DNA of 64,000 bases from Thalassobacillus devorans (lineage in GTDB: Bacteria > Bacillota > Bacilli > Bacillales > Halobacillaceae): the NCBI RefSeq assembly GCF_900176565.1, contig NZ_FXEH01000006.1, positions 186,001-250,000 on the forward strand, in the 5' to 3' direction. The stretch's first letter is position 1. Every line of letters begins with the position of its first letter. The notes below the pieces were generated by a model. That model was given only the letters and a program-made list of their open reading frames with translations. It was not told the DNA's origin and ran no database searches. The position numbers and the translations under genes were made by a program. Below, in pieces: positions 50,301 to 60,942 of this stretch.

Positions 50301-51539
50301 ATGGAAAATAAACGTGTGGTCATTACAGGACTTGGAGCAGTTTCCCCTGTTGGAAACAATGTTAAAGATATGTGGGATAACATCACTTCCGGTAATTCCG
50401 GCATTGATACGATGACCAAAATTAATAAAGACGAATACCCTGCCAAAGTGGCAGCGGAAGTGAAGGATTTCGACCCGACGGATTTCATCGAAAAAAAGGA
50501 AGCGCGTAAGATGGATCCATTCACTCAGTATGCGGTAGCCGCTTCCTTGATGGCTGTCAAAGACGCCAATCTGGAAATTACCGAAGAGAACGCCTACCGT
50601 ACTGGTGTCTGGATCGGTTCAGGAATCGGGGGTATGGGAACGTATGAGGAACAGTTCGAAAAGTTCCAAAAGAAAGGCTACCGCCGTGTCAGCCCGTTCT
50701 TTATTCCCATGATGATTCCAGATATGGCAGCAGGACAGGTTTCAATCACATTGGGTGCAAAAGCGATGAACTCTTGTACCGTTACAGCATGTGCCTCCGG
50801 TGCGAACTCTATCGGTGATGCATTCAAGGTCATCCAGCGCGGTGATGCTGATATTATGATCACCGGGGGAACTGAATCTCCGATGAATAAAATGTCATTT
50901 GCTGGTTTTTCATCTGCGAAGGCTTTGTCTTTCAATGAAGATCCAAAAACAGCTAGCCGTCCATTTGATAAAAACCGTGATGGTTTCGTTATGGGTGAAG
51001 GTTCAGGAATTCTTGTGATGGAAACATTGGAATCCGCACAGAAACGCGGGGCTCATATTTATGGAGAAATCGTCGGCTATGGTTCTACAGGTGATGCACA
51101 TCATATCACGGCACCGGCACCAGAAGGGGAAGGAGCCGTTCGTGCGATGAAGCAGGCACTGGAAGATGCCGGTATGAGTGCGGAAGATATCGGCTACATC
51201 AATGCTCATGGGACATCTACCGAATTGAATGACAAGTTTGAAACGATGGCTGCCAAGCAGGTGTTCGGAGAGCACGCACGCAAGCTGGCGATGTCATCTA
51301 CCAAATCAATGACTGGTCACTTGCTGGGTGCTGCAGGGGCTATCGAAGCCATCATTTCCTTGAAAGCGATCGAGGATGGCATCCTGCCTCCAACGATTAA
51401 TTACGAAACCCCGGATCCGGATTGTGATCTGGATTATGTACCGAATGAAGCACGTAAACAGCAAGTGGATGCTGTCATGAGTAACTCGCTTGGTTTCGGA
51501 GGCCATAACGCCAGCCTTGTTTTCAAAAAATATCAATAA
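50301..51539 (+). CDS. fabF: 3-oxoacyl-ACP synthase II (FabF)
   Basis: 412 residues. Cys164 in VTACASG, His in [11 protein letters not shown] and His in [15 protein letters not shown] give the Cys-His-His triad. Elongates acyl-ACP. AGAAGGAGG before the ATG. Same operon as fabH, as in B. subtilis fabHA-fabF; followed by a terminator. Confidence 0.95.
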   Translation: MENKRVVITGLGAVSPVGNNVKDMWDNITSGNSGIDTMTKINKDEYPAKVAAEVKDFDPTDFIEKKEARKMDPFTQYAVAASLMAVKDANLEITEENAYRTGVWIGSGIGGMGTYEEQFEKFQKKGYRRVSPFFIPMMIPDMAAGQVSITLGAKAMNSCTVTACASGANSIGDAFKVIQRGDADIMITGGTESPMNKMSFAGFSSAKALSFNEDPKTASRPFDKNRDGFVMGEGSGILVMETLESAQKRGAHIYGEIVGYGSTGDAHHITAPAPEGEGAVRAMKQALEDAGMSAEDIGYINAHGTSTELNDKFETMAAKQVFGEHARKLAMSSTKSMTGHLLGAAGAIEAIISLKAIEDGILPPTINYETPDPDCDLDYVPNEARKQQVDAVMSNSLGFGGHNASLVFKKYQ

Positions 51540-51550
51540 CAATCATAAGA

Positions 51551-51585
51551 AAAGGTGCGATCCTGTAATAGGAACGCACCTTTTT
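51551..51585 (+). terminator. terminator after fabF
   Basis: AAAGGTGCG / CGCACCTTT stem with a 15-nt loop and TTTTT. Confidence 0.82.
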
Positions 51586-51598
51586 ATTATTTATAATT

Positions 51599-52579
51599 TT
51601 AATTAGTGGTGTTTTCTTCTTTCAACCCAAAAAACTCCTGCAAAGCTTCCCGGTTTACCTGTTCGTCATGAGCAAGAACCGAGCCTGCATGACTGTATCT
51701 TTCATCCCAATAAGAACCTTCGACTGGAATACGTAATGTCTCTATATTTTCAGGTGCATTGAAGATGAAATCTTTGCCAAGTCCTACCATCTTACTATTA
51801 GAAATATTGGTATCGATATAAGGTTGAATTGTTCCTACCAGACGAGGTACTTTAAGCAGGCCTTTAGCAGAAACGACTTCATCTTTCATTAATTTGATAA
51901 CTTCCTGCTGACGGTTTACTCGACCGAAGTCACTGTCTGCGTCACCACGGTACCTGGCATATCCCAGCAGTTCTTCTCCGTGAAGCTTTTGTGTGCCTGG
52001 CTGCAAATCAACGGCACCTTCATGGTACATGCGGTGATCTACATCAACTTCGATACCGTCTGGAGCAACGGTATCGACAATTTGTGTAAACCCATCAAAA
52101 TCGACGATGGAATAATACTCAGTACTGATACCAAAGTTTTCTTCTATTGTTTGACGTAATAATTCAGGACCTCCAAGAGCAAAAGCAGCATTCAATTTAT
52201 TATAGCCATGCCCGGGAATGTTTACATAAGTGTCCCGCATTAAGGAAGCGAGCTTCGCTTTCTTTTCGCCAGGTTCGTACTGAGCAATCATGATTGTATC
52301 TGTTCGTCGTACTTCTTCTTTTTCATTTTTATCAATACCTAAGAGAAGGACAGTGGTTTTTCCGTCTTTATTATCTACACCCTGAAAGTCATTTTTATAT
52401 TGGCTTTCTTCAAGATTTCCTTCTGATTCTCCCATCGCATCCCTTTTACCGGCCATATATTCATAACTTGCAACCCCGGTGCCAATGATTAGAAAAAGTA
52501 AGAATAACACTAGAAGCATTTTTCTTTTTCTTCTTTTTTTCCGGTGGCGTTGTTTATATTCTGAACGTGTGGTTTCCAA
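51599..52579 (-). CDS. LytR-CpsA-Psr (LCP) family wall-polymer ligase
   Basis: 326 residues from a TTG start behind GAGGTG. Basic cytoplasmic tail (HRKKRRKRK), one membrane helix (about 21-41), then the LCP domain: LLLGIDKNEKEEVRRTDTIMIAQY, SLMRDTYVNI, YNKLNAAFALGG, and GYARYRGDADSDFGRVNRQQEV with the conserved Arg/Asp cluster. LCP enzymes attach teichoic or other polymers to peptidoglycan. TagU/TagT/TagV cannot be told apart from sequence alone. Confidence 0.9.
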   Translation of the reverse strand: METTRSEYKQRHRKKRRKRKMLLVLFLLFLIIGTGVASYEYMAGKRDAMGESEGNLEESQYKNDFQGVDNKDGKTTVLLLGIDKNEKEEVRRTDTIMIAQYEPGEKKAKLASLMRDTYVNIPGHGYNKLNAAFALGGPELLRQTIEENFGISTEYYSIVDFDGFTQIVDTVAPDGIEVDVDHRMYHEGAVDLQPGTQKLHGEELLGYARYRGDADSDFGRVNRQQEVIKLMKDEVVSAKGLLKVPRLVGTIQPYIDTNISNSKMVGLGKDFIFNAPENIETLRIPVEGSYWDERYSHAGSVLAHDEQVNREALQEFFGLKEENTTN

Positions 52580-52726
52580 AGTATCACCTCATTTTGTATC
52601 CACCACTCCTATTAATTTACCGCTTATAGAAGCTATAGTAAATAGTTTTTACGGATGATATCGTTTTCATGTCATGTTACCAGCATTTGGCTCATATATT
52701 TAACAAAAAATGGACAGGCTGGAGGG

Positions 52727-52945
52727 ATGGATATCATATACTGGTTCTTTTTTTTAATAGGCTTTGGTTTTACCGTCAGTGGAGGTATATCCTTGATTTC
52801 ATACATGAATCTCCTTCCAGCAGGTTTTACCTGGATTGAATACCTTCAGTTTGTCCAGACACGCAGTGAGTGCTGGTTATTCCCCGTAGGAATCATTGTG
52901 ATGCTGCTCTCGACCTTAAAAATTGGACAATCCCCTTGTCAATAA
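52727..52945 (+). CDS. small two-helix membrane protein
   Basis: About 72 residues: DIIYWFFFLIGFGFTVSGGISLISYMNLLPAG...YLQFVQTRSECWLFPVGIIVMLLSTLKIGQSPCQ, two hydrophobic helices. GGAGGG at 52721-52726 abuts the ATG at 52727, giving no spacing, so the true start could be a nearby non-standard codon (ATC 52733) or the upstream ATG 52655 (96 residues), which lacks a ribosome site. Function unknown. Confidence 0.6.
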   Translation: MDIIYWFFFLIGFGFTVSGGISLISYMNLLPAGFTWIEYLQFVQTRSECWLFPVGIIVMLLSTLKIGQSPCQ

Positions 52946-53026
52946 TTTCATTGTAAGAATAAAACTTCCAAATTTGGCCATACTGATGGCAAAAGAAATT
53001 AAAGGGATGGAAGGTGAGTACCGGGT

Positions 53027-53791
53027 ATGTTGTATTTACATGATGTTTGGGTGAATTGGTTCGAAGGGGAAGAAAATGGCTATAACGTTTCTCCATTTCA
53101 TGAGTGGCGCAAAGAAGATGGGATTGAATTATTGGATCAGGCACCGCTGCTATATGTTCCTGACGAATTGTATCAATTCATAGAAAATGACTTGCAGGAT
53201 TTACCGATCAGTTTGTTAGAATCCATCCACCGAAGAGCTTACTTAAGAAAAAATCAGGAACGCAATTCCCTCGATTATGCGGCAATTGTCACCAATGGCA
53301 ATGCAGTACTGGCGTTTGATACGCTTGGATATACACTGCCTGTACGAAAAAGCCGTTTAATACCACGTCAGGAAAGACTTGCCTTGGAAATGGTAGAAGG
53401 TCAGAAGGTGAATGATTACGACTGGGATCCTTCGCTAAACAAAAAAGAACATCATATCCTTTCATTGTCACCGGAATATATGCTGGGATTGACAAGGAAG
53501 GAAAGGCAGTTGAAGCAATTATTGATGATGGCCCTTGATCAGCTGCAGCACAGTGACAATCCTGAGGAAATCCGCTACTGGCTGACGGAATGGGAGCCGA
53601 GTCATTACCCGATGGTAAAAGAATATACAATTGAACAAGCCTGGCATAAACTCTATGCAGGGACAACCCCAGGCTGGAGTAAAGCTCATGAAGAGCTATG
53701 CGGCAAATTGATAAAAGGACAGCCGTTCTTTGAAAAGATATGGGAAATTGAAAACCATAAAGCAGAAGAAGGAATAAAAAACCAGAATTGA
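53027..53791 (+). CDS. yjbA: YjbA family protein (DUF3603)
   Basis: 254 residues: [42 protein letters not shown]... matches YjbA, and the gene lies just before (convergent with) trpS as in B. subtilis. AAGGTGAG upstream. Soluble; function unknown. The terminator stem begins inside its last codons. Confidence 0.87.
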   Translation: MLYLHDVWVNWFEGEENGYNVSPFHEWRKEDGIELLDQAPLLYVPDELYQFIENDLQDLPISLLESIHRRAYLRKNQERNSLDYAAIVTNGNAVLAFDTLGYTLPVRKSRLIPRQERLALEMVEGQKVNDYDWDPSLNKKEHHILSLSPEYMLGLTRKERQLKQLLMMALDQLQHSDNPEEIRYWLTEWEPSHYPMVKEYTIEQAWHKLYAGTTPGWSKAHEELCGKLIKGQPFFEKIWEIENHKAEEGIKNQN

Positions 53792-53816
53792 AGTTTGACT
53801 TCAATTCTGGTTTTTT
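53782..53816 (+). terminator. terminator overlapping the yjbA stop
   Basis: Perfect 13-bp stem CCAGAATTGAAGT / ACTTCAATTCTGG, 3-nt loop, six T. Confidence 0.88.
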
Positions 53817-53835
53817 GATGAGGAAAGGTCGTTTA

Positions 53836-54849
<1,014 letters not shown>

Positions 54850-54895
54850 TTAGTATGTTATTGCTGATCCTAGGTCAATACACGCTTTTATAGAG

Positions 54896-55134
54896 CATAA
54901 AAAAAGCCCATTCTCCCTCTAAAAAGAAGGGACGAATGAACCGTGGTACCACCCTTGTTACCCCGAAAAATTCGGGATCACTTAACCTTTAACGCAGGGA
55001 TACGTCGTCTGAGACGAAGCTCCAAAGCCCAATTCCCGGATTCCTTTGTCAGCTGTTTCCACCAGCCACAGCCTCTCTATAGACAGGGAGGTCCGGTACT
55101 TCACTTTTTCATCACTGATAACTATTGATATTCT
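54896..55134 (-). ncRNA. T-box riboswitch leader of trpS (tRNA-Trp responsive)
   Basis: The conserved T-box sequence AGGGTGGTACCACGG lies at about 54941-54955 on the minus strand. Upstream is a long stem I with an AGTA/GAA loop-E pair and a TGG (Trp) specifier after GAAT near 55030. Downstream a hairpin with CCCTTC.../...GAGGG and a T7 run (54900-54940) is the terminator that uncharged tRNA-Trp prevents. Stem I terminal part contains GGCTGGTGG. The match of TGG with trpS is consistent. Confidence 0.92.
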
Positions 55135-55140
55135 AAAAAA

Positions 55141-55169
55141 ATTATAATGAATTTACCTAATATATGCAA
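55141..55169 (-). promoter_or_regulatory. SigA promoter of the trpS T-box transcript
   Basis: Minus strand TTGCAT, 17 bp, TATAAT. Transcription should start near 55134. Confidence 0.7.
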
Positions 55170-55170
55170 A

Positions 55171-55542
55171 TCAAGCGTAATAGTACAGCAGCAGCAATGT
55201 CATTACGATTGTAAGTAAGGCTCCTTGAAACACGAAATTCGTAACAACGCTTTTGTTTATTTTTTGTGAGGGAAGGGATTTTTCCTTCCAACTTTCCATA
55301 TAATCGGTGTTTTTTGTAAATCGATTTACTACAGCACGAAACCCATAAGTCATAGAGTCAAAGAATCCGCCTTGGATCACCCACATTAATAAACCCAATA
55401 GTAAATAGAAGAGGCTGATGTAAAACAAAACATCTATATAGTGAAACAAATTATAAACAGGAGCCAAGATAAAAAACAGGAGGGTGGTCAAGCCTAAGTT
55501 AATGATAAAAAACAGCCACTTATTCTTTAATAACGCCAACAC
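55171..55542 (-). CDS. DUF3899 membrane protein
   Basis: 123 residues. Two N-terminal helices (LFFIINLGLTTLLFFIL, VLFYISLFYLLLGLLMWVIQGGFFDSMTYGFR), a polar middle and one C-terminal helix: the DUF3899 layout. It starts at GTG 55540-55542 or the TTG next to it, behind AAGGAAGGA. Upstream neighbour of the trpS leader; function unknown. Confidence 0.8.
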   Translation of the reverse strand: MLALLKNKWLFFIINLGLTTLLFFILAPVYNLFHYIDVLFYISLFYLLLGLLMWVIQGGFFDSMTYGFRAVVNRFTKNTDYMESWKEKSLPSQKINKSVVTNFVFQGALLTIVMTLLLLYYYA

Positions 55543-55900
55543 AAATCCTTCCTTTCATTAGCCTGCCATACAACCCAAAAACCTAATAAACATTATAGCA
55601 TGAAAATAATCACCCGGTTGTTAGAAACAAAGGAAGATTACAAGCGTTTTTACAGGCTGTAACTTTAAAGTCATGATTTTCAAATTCAAACATATATATG
55701 GAAAAATTGTTGCTTTATCATCATTTTTTGTAGGTAAATAGAACTAAATTATGTCATTCAAACGTAATAATGACAAGGTTTTATAAATTTCTGTAAAATT
55801 TTCTAATGCAAAATTGTTTGAAAACTTGTATAATTCATATTGTGGATTAATCATCTGCGTAAAAATTTAGAAAATTATATTTTTGGGGAGGTCATTTTTC
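55543..55900. promoter_or_regulatory. oppA upstream region with promoter and CodY-like box
   Basis: AT-rich. A TATAAT at 55829-55834 is the likely -10 for opp. AAAATTTAGAAAATT at 55862-55876 matches the CodY consensus AATTTTCWGAAAATT at 12 of 15 bases and lies in the leader, where CodY could block transcription under amino-acid sufficiency. No coding sequence seen in 55543-55820. Confidence 0.4.
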
Positions 55901-57613
55901 ATGAGAAAGACAAACTGGTTATTGCTGGCACTAGCACTTGTGCTAAGCATGTTCCTGGTAGCTTGCTCAGGCGGCAATGATGATAACGCCGGCGGCAACG
56001 ATTCAGGAGAAGATACGTCTTCTGAAGAAGGCGGAAGTGAAGAAGCGGAAGGCGGAGAGCCTAGTGGGGAGCAAGTACTTAACTTGATCGAAGGTTCTCA
56101 AATTCCAACAATGGATTCATCCCACGCTACTGACGCCGTTGCGTTCCAATGGTTGGGAGAAACTATGGAAGGTCTTTATCGCTTGAATGAAGATGCTCAA
56201 CCTGAACCAGCAATCGCTGAAGGTGAGCCTGAAGTAAGTGAAGATGGTCTGGAGTGGACAATCAAATTGCGCGAAGATGCCGTTTGGTCTAACGGAGACC
56301 CTGTTACAGCAAACGACTTCGTTTTTGCTTGGCAGCGTGCGATCGATCCGGAAACAGGATCTGAGTACGGTCCATTCATGATGAACGATGTACTTAAGAA
56401 CGCTACTGCTATCAACAATGGTGAAGCAGACGTTGAAGAACTAGGTGTAGAAGCTACTGGCGACTACGAATTGAAAATTACGCTTGAAAAGGAAGTTCCT
56501 TACTTCCATAGTCTATTGACATTTGGTACTTACCTGCCACTTAACGAAGACTTTGTTACAGAACAAGGCGATGACTACGCTTTGACTTCTGACAATCTAC
56601 TATACAACGGTCCTTTCATCCTTGAAGACTGGGATCCAAAGGCTAATGAAAGCTGGAAGTTGACAAAGAACGAAGATTACTGGGATGCAGAAAATGTAAC
56701 CCTTGAAACAATCAATGTAAACGTTGTAAAAGAAACTAGCACTGGTGTTAACCTTTACGAAAATGGTGAAATCGATCGTGCCGGTCTATCTTCTGAATTT
56801 GTTGAAAAATACGCTGGCTCTGAAGATTATCGCACAATGCCTGAACCTGTTCTATTCTACTTGAAGATGAACCAGGAAAATGAAGCACTTGCTAATGCGG
56901 ATATCCGTAAAGCGATCGCAATGTCTATCGACAAGCAATCACTTGTAGACGTTATCCTTGCTAACGGTTCTATCCCATCAAATGGTGCCGTTCCGGAAGA
57001 TTTCGTTTCTCACCCAGAATCTGGTGAAGATTTCCGTGAGCTTAATGGTGACTTGATCACAAGTGATAAGGAAAAAGCAAAAGAGCATTGGGAAAAAGGC
57101 CTGGAAGCTCTAGGTACTGATTCTGTAACACTTCGCTTCCTTGGCGGTGACTCTGAAGTTGCCAAAGAAATGGATGACTATCTTATCAACCAATTGGAAG
57201 AAAACCTGGAAGGCTTAAGCCTTGAACTTTCTTCTGTACCTTTCGAAGAGCGTATCGCTCGTGATGAAAAGTCTGACTATGATATCCAAAACTCTGGTTG
57301 GGGTCCTGACTATCTTGATGCCAGCACATGGTTGAACATGTGGATGTCTGACAGCCCGTACATGACAATGAACTACAATAGCGAGAAATATGATTCCTTA
57401 ATGCAAGAAGCTAATAACGACCTATTGACAGATCTTCCTGCTCGTTTCGATAAGATGCTAGAAGCTGAAAAAGTTCTTATCGAAGAAGATACAGCGATCG
57501 CTCCGCTTTACCAGCGTTCCCGTGCGTATCTATGGAGACCATCTGTTAAAGGTGTCCAGTTCAATCCAATGGGGGCAGACTTCACATATAAACACGCATA
57601 TATTGAAGAGTAA
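55901..57613 (+). CDS. oppA: oligopeptide ABC transporter substrate-binding lipoprotein OppA
   Basis: 570 residues. Lipobox LVAC (Cys about 22), acidic Gly/Asp/Glu linker (about 24-58), then the SBP_bac_5 fold with EGLYRLNEDAQPEPAIAEG, TIKLREDAVWSNGDPVTANDFVFAWQRA, and LEDWDPKANESWKLTKNEDYWDA. Binds extracellular peptides. ATG 55901 lies 9 nt after GGGGAGG; an upstream in-frame start (55883) overlaps that site. The acidic character again fits a halophile. Separated from oppB by an attenuator-like hairpin. Confidence 0.93.
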   Translation: MRKTNWLLLALALVLSMFLVACSGGNDDNAGGNDSGEDTSSEEGGSEEAEGGEPSGEQVLNLIEGSQIPTMDSSHATDAVAFQWLGETMEGLYRLNEDAQPEPAIAEGEPEVSEDGLEWTIKLREDAVWSNGDPVTANDFVFAWQRAIDPETGSEYGPFMMNDVLKNATAINNGEADVEELGVEATGDYELKITLEKEVPYFHSLLTFGTYLPLNEDFVTEQGDDYALTSDNLLYNGPFILEDWDPKANESWKLTKNEDYWDAENVTLETINVNVVKETSTGVNLYENGEIDRAGLSSEFVEKYAGSEDYRTMPEPVLFYLKMNQENEALANADIRKAIAMSIDKQSLVDVILANGSIPSNGAVPEDFVSHPESGEDFRELNGDLITSDKEKAKEHWEKGLEALGTDSVTLRFLGGDSEVAKEMDDYLINQLEENLEGLSLELSSVPFEERIARDEKSDYDIQNSGWGPDYLDASTWLNMWMSDSPYMTMNYNSEKYDSLMQEANNDLLTDLPARFDKMLEAEKVLIEEDTAIAPLYQRSRAYLWRPSVKGVQFNPMGADFTYKHAYIEE

Positions 57614-57654
57614 TTTATATATGAGAGTTTCATACCTCTTTGGTAGAGGAGAGG

Positions 57655-57695
57655 GAGAGTGTACTGCCATTCAGTGGCATATACTCTCTTTTTCC
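57655..57695 (+). terminator. attenuator/terminator between oppA and oppB
   Basis: Imperfect stem GAGAGT.TACTGCCA / TGGCATATACTCTC, 5-nt loop, then TTTTT. Likely gives partial termination so OppA exceeds the other subunits. Confidence 0.65.
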
Positions 57696-57790
57696 GTTTA
57701 AGGACATTTTTTGAATTATTAGAACATTGAATGATTATTCATAAAAGATGAATCATTATTCACATTAATTGAGGAATAGGAGGGATAAGG

Positions 57791-58720
57791 ATGGCTAAAT
57801 ACATTTTCCAACGGCTTGTATACATGTTTATCACCTTGTTTATCATCGCAACCGCTTCATTCTTCCTGATGAAGCAGCTGCCAGGTTCTCCTTTTAAAGC
57901 CGAAGAAAAGCTTTCCGCAGCGCAGCTGGAGATTTTGTATGAAAAGTATAATTTAAATGATCCACTGCCGATCCAATATCTTAACTACTTGGGCAACTTG
58001 TTTCAAGGCGACTTAGGAGTATCGTTCCAAATGAATAACCAGCCGGTTACAGAAATTTTAATGAGCCGAATTCCTGTATCAGCTCACCTGGGAATTCAAG
58101 CTATGATTATAGGTACAATTATCGGGATGTTATTAGGAGTAGTTGCTGCGTTATATAGCAATTCTGTAATTGACTATGCATCCAACATTATTTCTGTTAT
58201 TGGAATATCGATTCCATCGTTTATATTTGCTGGTTTACTCCAATATTATCTGGGGGTTGAATTAGGAATTCTACCAGTTGCATTCTGGGGTTCTTTTGCC
58301 CATACAATCATGCCGACGATTGCATTGGCAATATTCCCGCTGGCGATATCAGCCAGGTTTGTCCGGACAGAGTTGATTGAAGTGTTAGGATCCGACTATA
58401 TCGTAACAGCACGTGCTAAAGGGGTAAGCAACGCAACACTAATGTTCAAACACGGTTTACGTAATGCATTGATTCCACTCGTTACTGTAATGGGACCAAT
58501 GGCGGTCAGCTTGATGACTGGTACGCTGGTAATTGAGCAGATTTTTGCCGTGCCTGGAATTGGTGAACAGTTCGTAACTTCCATTATGACGGACGACTTT
58601 CCGATTATCATGGGAACTACACTATTCTTCGCCTTTTTCTTCATCTTGATTATTCTCGTCATCGATATTCTATATGGAATCATCGATCCGCGTATTCGAA
58701 TCGCTGGGGGTAAAGACTAA
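57791..58720 (+). CDS. oppB: oligopeptide ABC transporter permease OppB
   Basis: 309 residues, six helices, OppB-type N-terminus FQRLVYMFITLFIIATASFFLMKQLPGSPF and an EAA-like loop with ARAKGVSNATLMFKHGLRNALIP. AGGAGG before the ATG. The stop overlaps the oppC start by one base. Confidence 0.94.
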   Translation: MAKYIFQRLVYMFITLFIIATASFFLMKQLPGSPFKAEEKLSAAQLEILYEKYNLNDPLPIQYLNYLGNLFQGDLGVSFQMNNQPVTEILMSRIPVSAHLGIQAMIIGTIIGMLLGVVAALYSNSVIDYASNIISVIGISIPSFIFAGLLQYYLGVELGILPVAFWGSFAHTIMPTIALAIFPLAISARFVRTELIEVLGSDYIVTARAKGVSNATLMFKHGLRNALIPLVTVMGPMAVSLMTGTLVIEQIFAVPGIGEQFVTSIMTDDFPIIMGTTLFFAFFFILIILVIDILYGIIDPRIRIAGGKD

Positions 58721-59859
58721 TGGCAAAAGATAATTTAGATAGAGATTTATTCGTACCTGCAAAGCAAGATGATGAAGGTAGTGAAAAAATCCAGCGTCCC
58801 AGTCTAAGCTACTGGCAGGATGCTTGGATTCGCCTGCGTAAAAACAAAGGTGCCATTTTTGGCATGATTGTACTCTTCATCATTTTCATTATGGCGATTA
58901 TTGGTCCTTTCTTTAACGAAAAGGGAATCAATGATCAGGACTTAGGCTTATCAAAATTGCCTCCAAGGGTCCAGGGGCTTGAAGATGTTCGCTGGTTAGG
59001 CTTGGATGGTACAAAGTCAGATACTTTTGAAGCATCTAGTGTCGAGGCAGCCAAAGAACGTCTGCGTCAGCGCTACACACAGCGTGATGACGAATTCATG
59101 ACGTATGATGTTAAGAGTGACAAAGACGGCAGCGCGGAAGTCACAGGTTATTTTCATATCTACGAAGCCAAGGGTTTGCAAGATCAATACTATTGGTTTG
59201 GTACAGATACCTTAGGCCGTGACCTATTCACAAGGACTTGGTATGGTACCCGTATTTCTTTATACATTGCATTCTTGGCTGCGGCAATAGATATGGTTAT
59301 CGGGGTCGCATATGGTGGTATTTCTGCCTATTATGGCGGCCGGGTCGATGATGTCATGCAGCGGATTATTGAAATTCTTGTTGGTATTCCGAACTTAGTC
59401 GTGGTTATTCTGATGATTATGATTCTGGATCCCGGCATCATTTCCATAACCATCGCCCTTACGATCACCGGTTGGATAGGTATGGCACGGATTGTAAGGG
59501 GACAAGTGCTGAAATTGAAGAACCAGGAATTCGTCCTGGCATCACGGACGTTAGGTTCCTCCAACACCCGAATTCTAAGTAAACATCTTATTCCTAATAC
59601 CTTAGGAATGATTATTGTTAATACAATGTTCACGATTCCTTCCGCGATTTTCTTCGAAGCTTTCTTAAGCTTCATTGGTTTAGGGTTGCAGTCACCGCAA
59701 GCATCGTTGGGAACCTTGATTAATGATGGGTTTAAAGCGTTACAAATCAACCCATATATTATGATTTTCCCTGCAATCGTGATTTCCCTTATCATGATCG
59801 CGTTCAACATATTGGCAGATGGACTTCGGGATGCCTTAGATCCGAAGATGCGTGAATAG
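58720..59859 (+). CDS. oppC: oligopeptide ABC transporter permease OppC
   Basis: 379 residues. First helix at about 45-65, then a long extracytoplasmic segment (about 66-160, with KERLRQRYTQRDDEFMTYDVKSDKDGSAEV) before FGTDTLGRDLFTRTWYGTRISL and the five-helix core; EAA loop RTLGSSNTRILSKHLIPNTLG. The inserted segment makes it longer than Gram-negative OppC, as in other Bacilli. Confidence 0.94.
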   Translation: MAKDNLDRDLFVPAKQDDEGSEKIQRPSLSYWQDAWIRLRKNKGAIFGMIVLFIIFIMAIIGPFFNEKGINDQDLGLSKLPPRVQGLEDVRWLGLDGTKSDTFEASSVEAAKERLRQRYTQRDDEFMTYDVKSDKDGSAEVTGYFHIYEAKGLQDQYYWFGTDTLGRDLFTRTWYGTRISLYIAFLAAAIDMVIGVAYGGISAYYGGRVDDVMQRIIEILVGIPNLVVVILMIMILDPGIISITIALTITGWIGMARIVRGQVLKLKNQEFVLASRTLGSSNTRILSKHLIPNTLGMIIVNTMFTIPSAIFFEAFLSFIGLGLQSPQASLGTLINDGFKALQINPYIMIFPAIVISLIMIAFNILADGLRDALDPKMRE

Positions 59860-59874
59860 GAGGCAGGTGCAACA

Positions 59875-60942
59875 ATGGAAAATATATTAGAAGTGAAAGA
59901 CTTGAATATTTCCTTCGATACCTATGGGGGAGAAGTTAAAGCGATCCGCGGTGTCTCCTTTGATCTAAAGAAAGGGGAAACACTTGCAATTGTAGGAGAA
60001 TCAGGCTCAGGTAAGTCAGTTACGACTAGAGCGATTGCCCGGCTGATTCCTTCACCGCCAGGACGTATCACGAGTGGAGAAATTTTGTTTGAAGGTAAAG
60101 ATTTAGTTAAAGCAAGTGAAAAACAAATGCAAAATATTCGTGGGAAAGATATATCAACGATATTTCAGGATCCAATGACGTCATTGAATCCTACGATGAA
60201 AATCGGCAACCAGATCATGGAGGGCTTGATCAAGCACCAGAAAATGCCCCGTGGTCAGGCTAAGAAACGGACGGTTGAGCTATTGGAATTGGTCGGACTG
60301 CCAAATGCGTCTGAACGAGTGGATCAGTATCCTCACCAATTTTCTGGTGGTCAGCGTCAGCGGGTTGTAGTCGCAATCGCACTGGCTTGTAACCCAAAAA
60401 TTCTTATTGCCGATGAGCCAACAACCGCATTGGATGTAACGATTCAAGCGCAAATTCTTGAATTGATGAAAGATATTCAGAAGAAAACCGACAGTTCCAT
60501 CATTTTTATCACGCATGACCTTGGTGTCGTAGCTAACGTTGCCGATCGTGTAGCTGTCATGTATGCCGGTAAAATTGTGGAGATTGGTACAGTAGATGAT
60601 ATTTTCTATAATCCGAAACATCCATACACCTGGGGGCTGCTAGGTTCCATGCCGACACTGGATAGTAACGAAGAAGAACTTGTCGCTATTCCTGGGTCGC
60701 CTCCGGATATGCTGAAGCCGCCAAAAGGGGATGCATTCGCTCCAAGGAATGAATATGCTTTGGAGATTGATAAAGTGCAAGAACCGCCAATGTTCAAGGT
60801 GTCGGAGACTCATTACGCTGCAACCTGGCTGCTTCATGAGTATGCTCCTGATATCGAACCACCTGAAGCCGTCAAGAAACGGATGAAAGGGTTCGCCAAA
60901 ACAGGGACCATCCGTACATCTGAGGAAGGTGAAAAATCATGA
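59875..60942 (+). CDS. oppD: oligopeptide ABC transporter ATPase OppD
   Basis: 355 residues. Walker A GESGSGKSV, signature FSGGQRQRV, Walker B ILIADEPTTALD, and the C-terminal oligopeptide-type extension. AGGAGG lies before the ATG. Overlaps oppF by 4 bp (ATGA). Confidence 0.94.
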   Translation: MENILEVKDLNISFDTYGGEVKAIRGVSFDLKKGETLAIVGESGSGKSVTTRAIARLIPSPPGRITSGEILFEGKDLVKASEKQMQNIRGKDISTIFQDPMTSLNPTMKIGNQIMEGLIKHQKMPRGQAKKRTVELLELVGLPNASERVDQYPHQFSGGQRQRVVVAIALACNPKILIADEPTTALDVTIQAQILELMKDIQKKTDSSIIFITHDLGVVANVADRVAVMYAGKIVEIGTVDDIFYNPKHPYTWGLLGSMPTLDSNEEELVAIPGSPPDMLKPPKGDAFAPRNEYALEIDKVQEPPMFKVSETHYAATWLLHEYAPDIEPPEAVKKRMKGFAKTGTIRTSEEGEKS

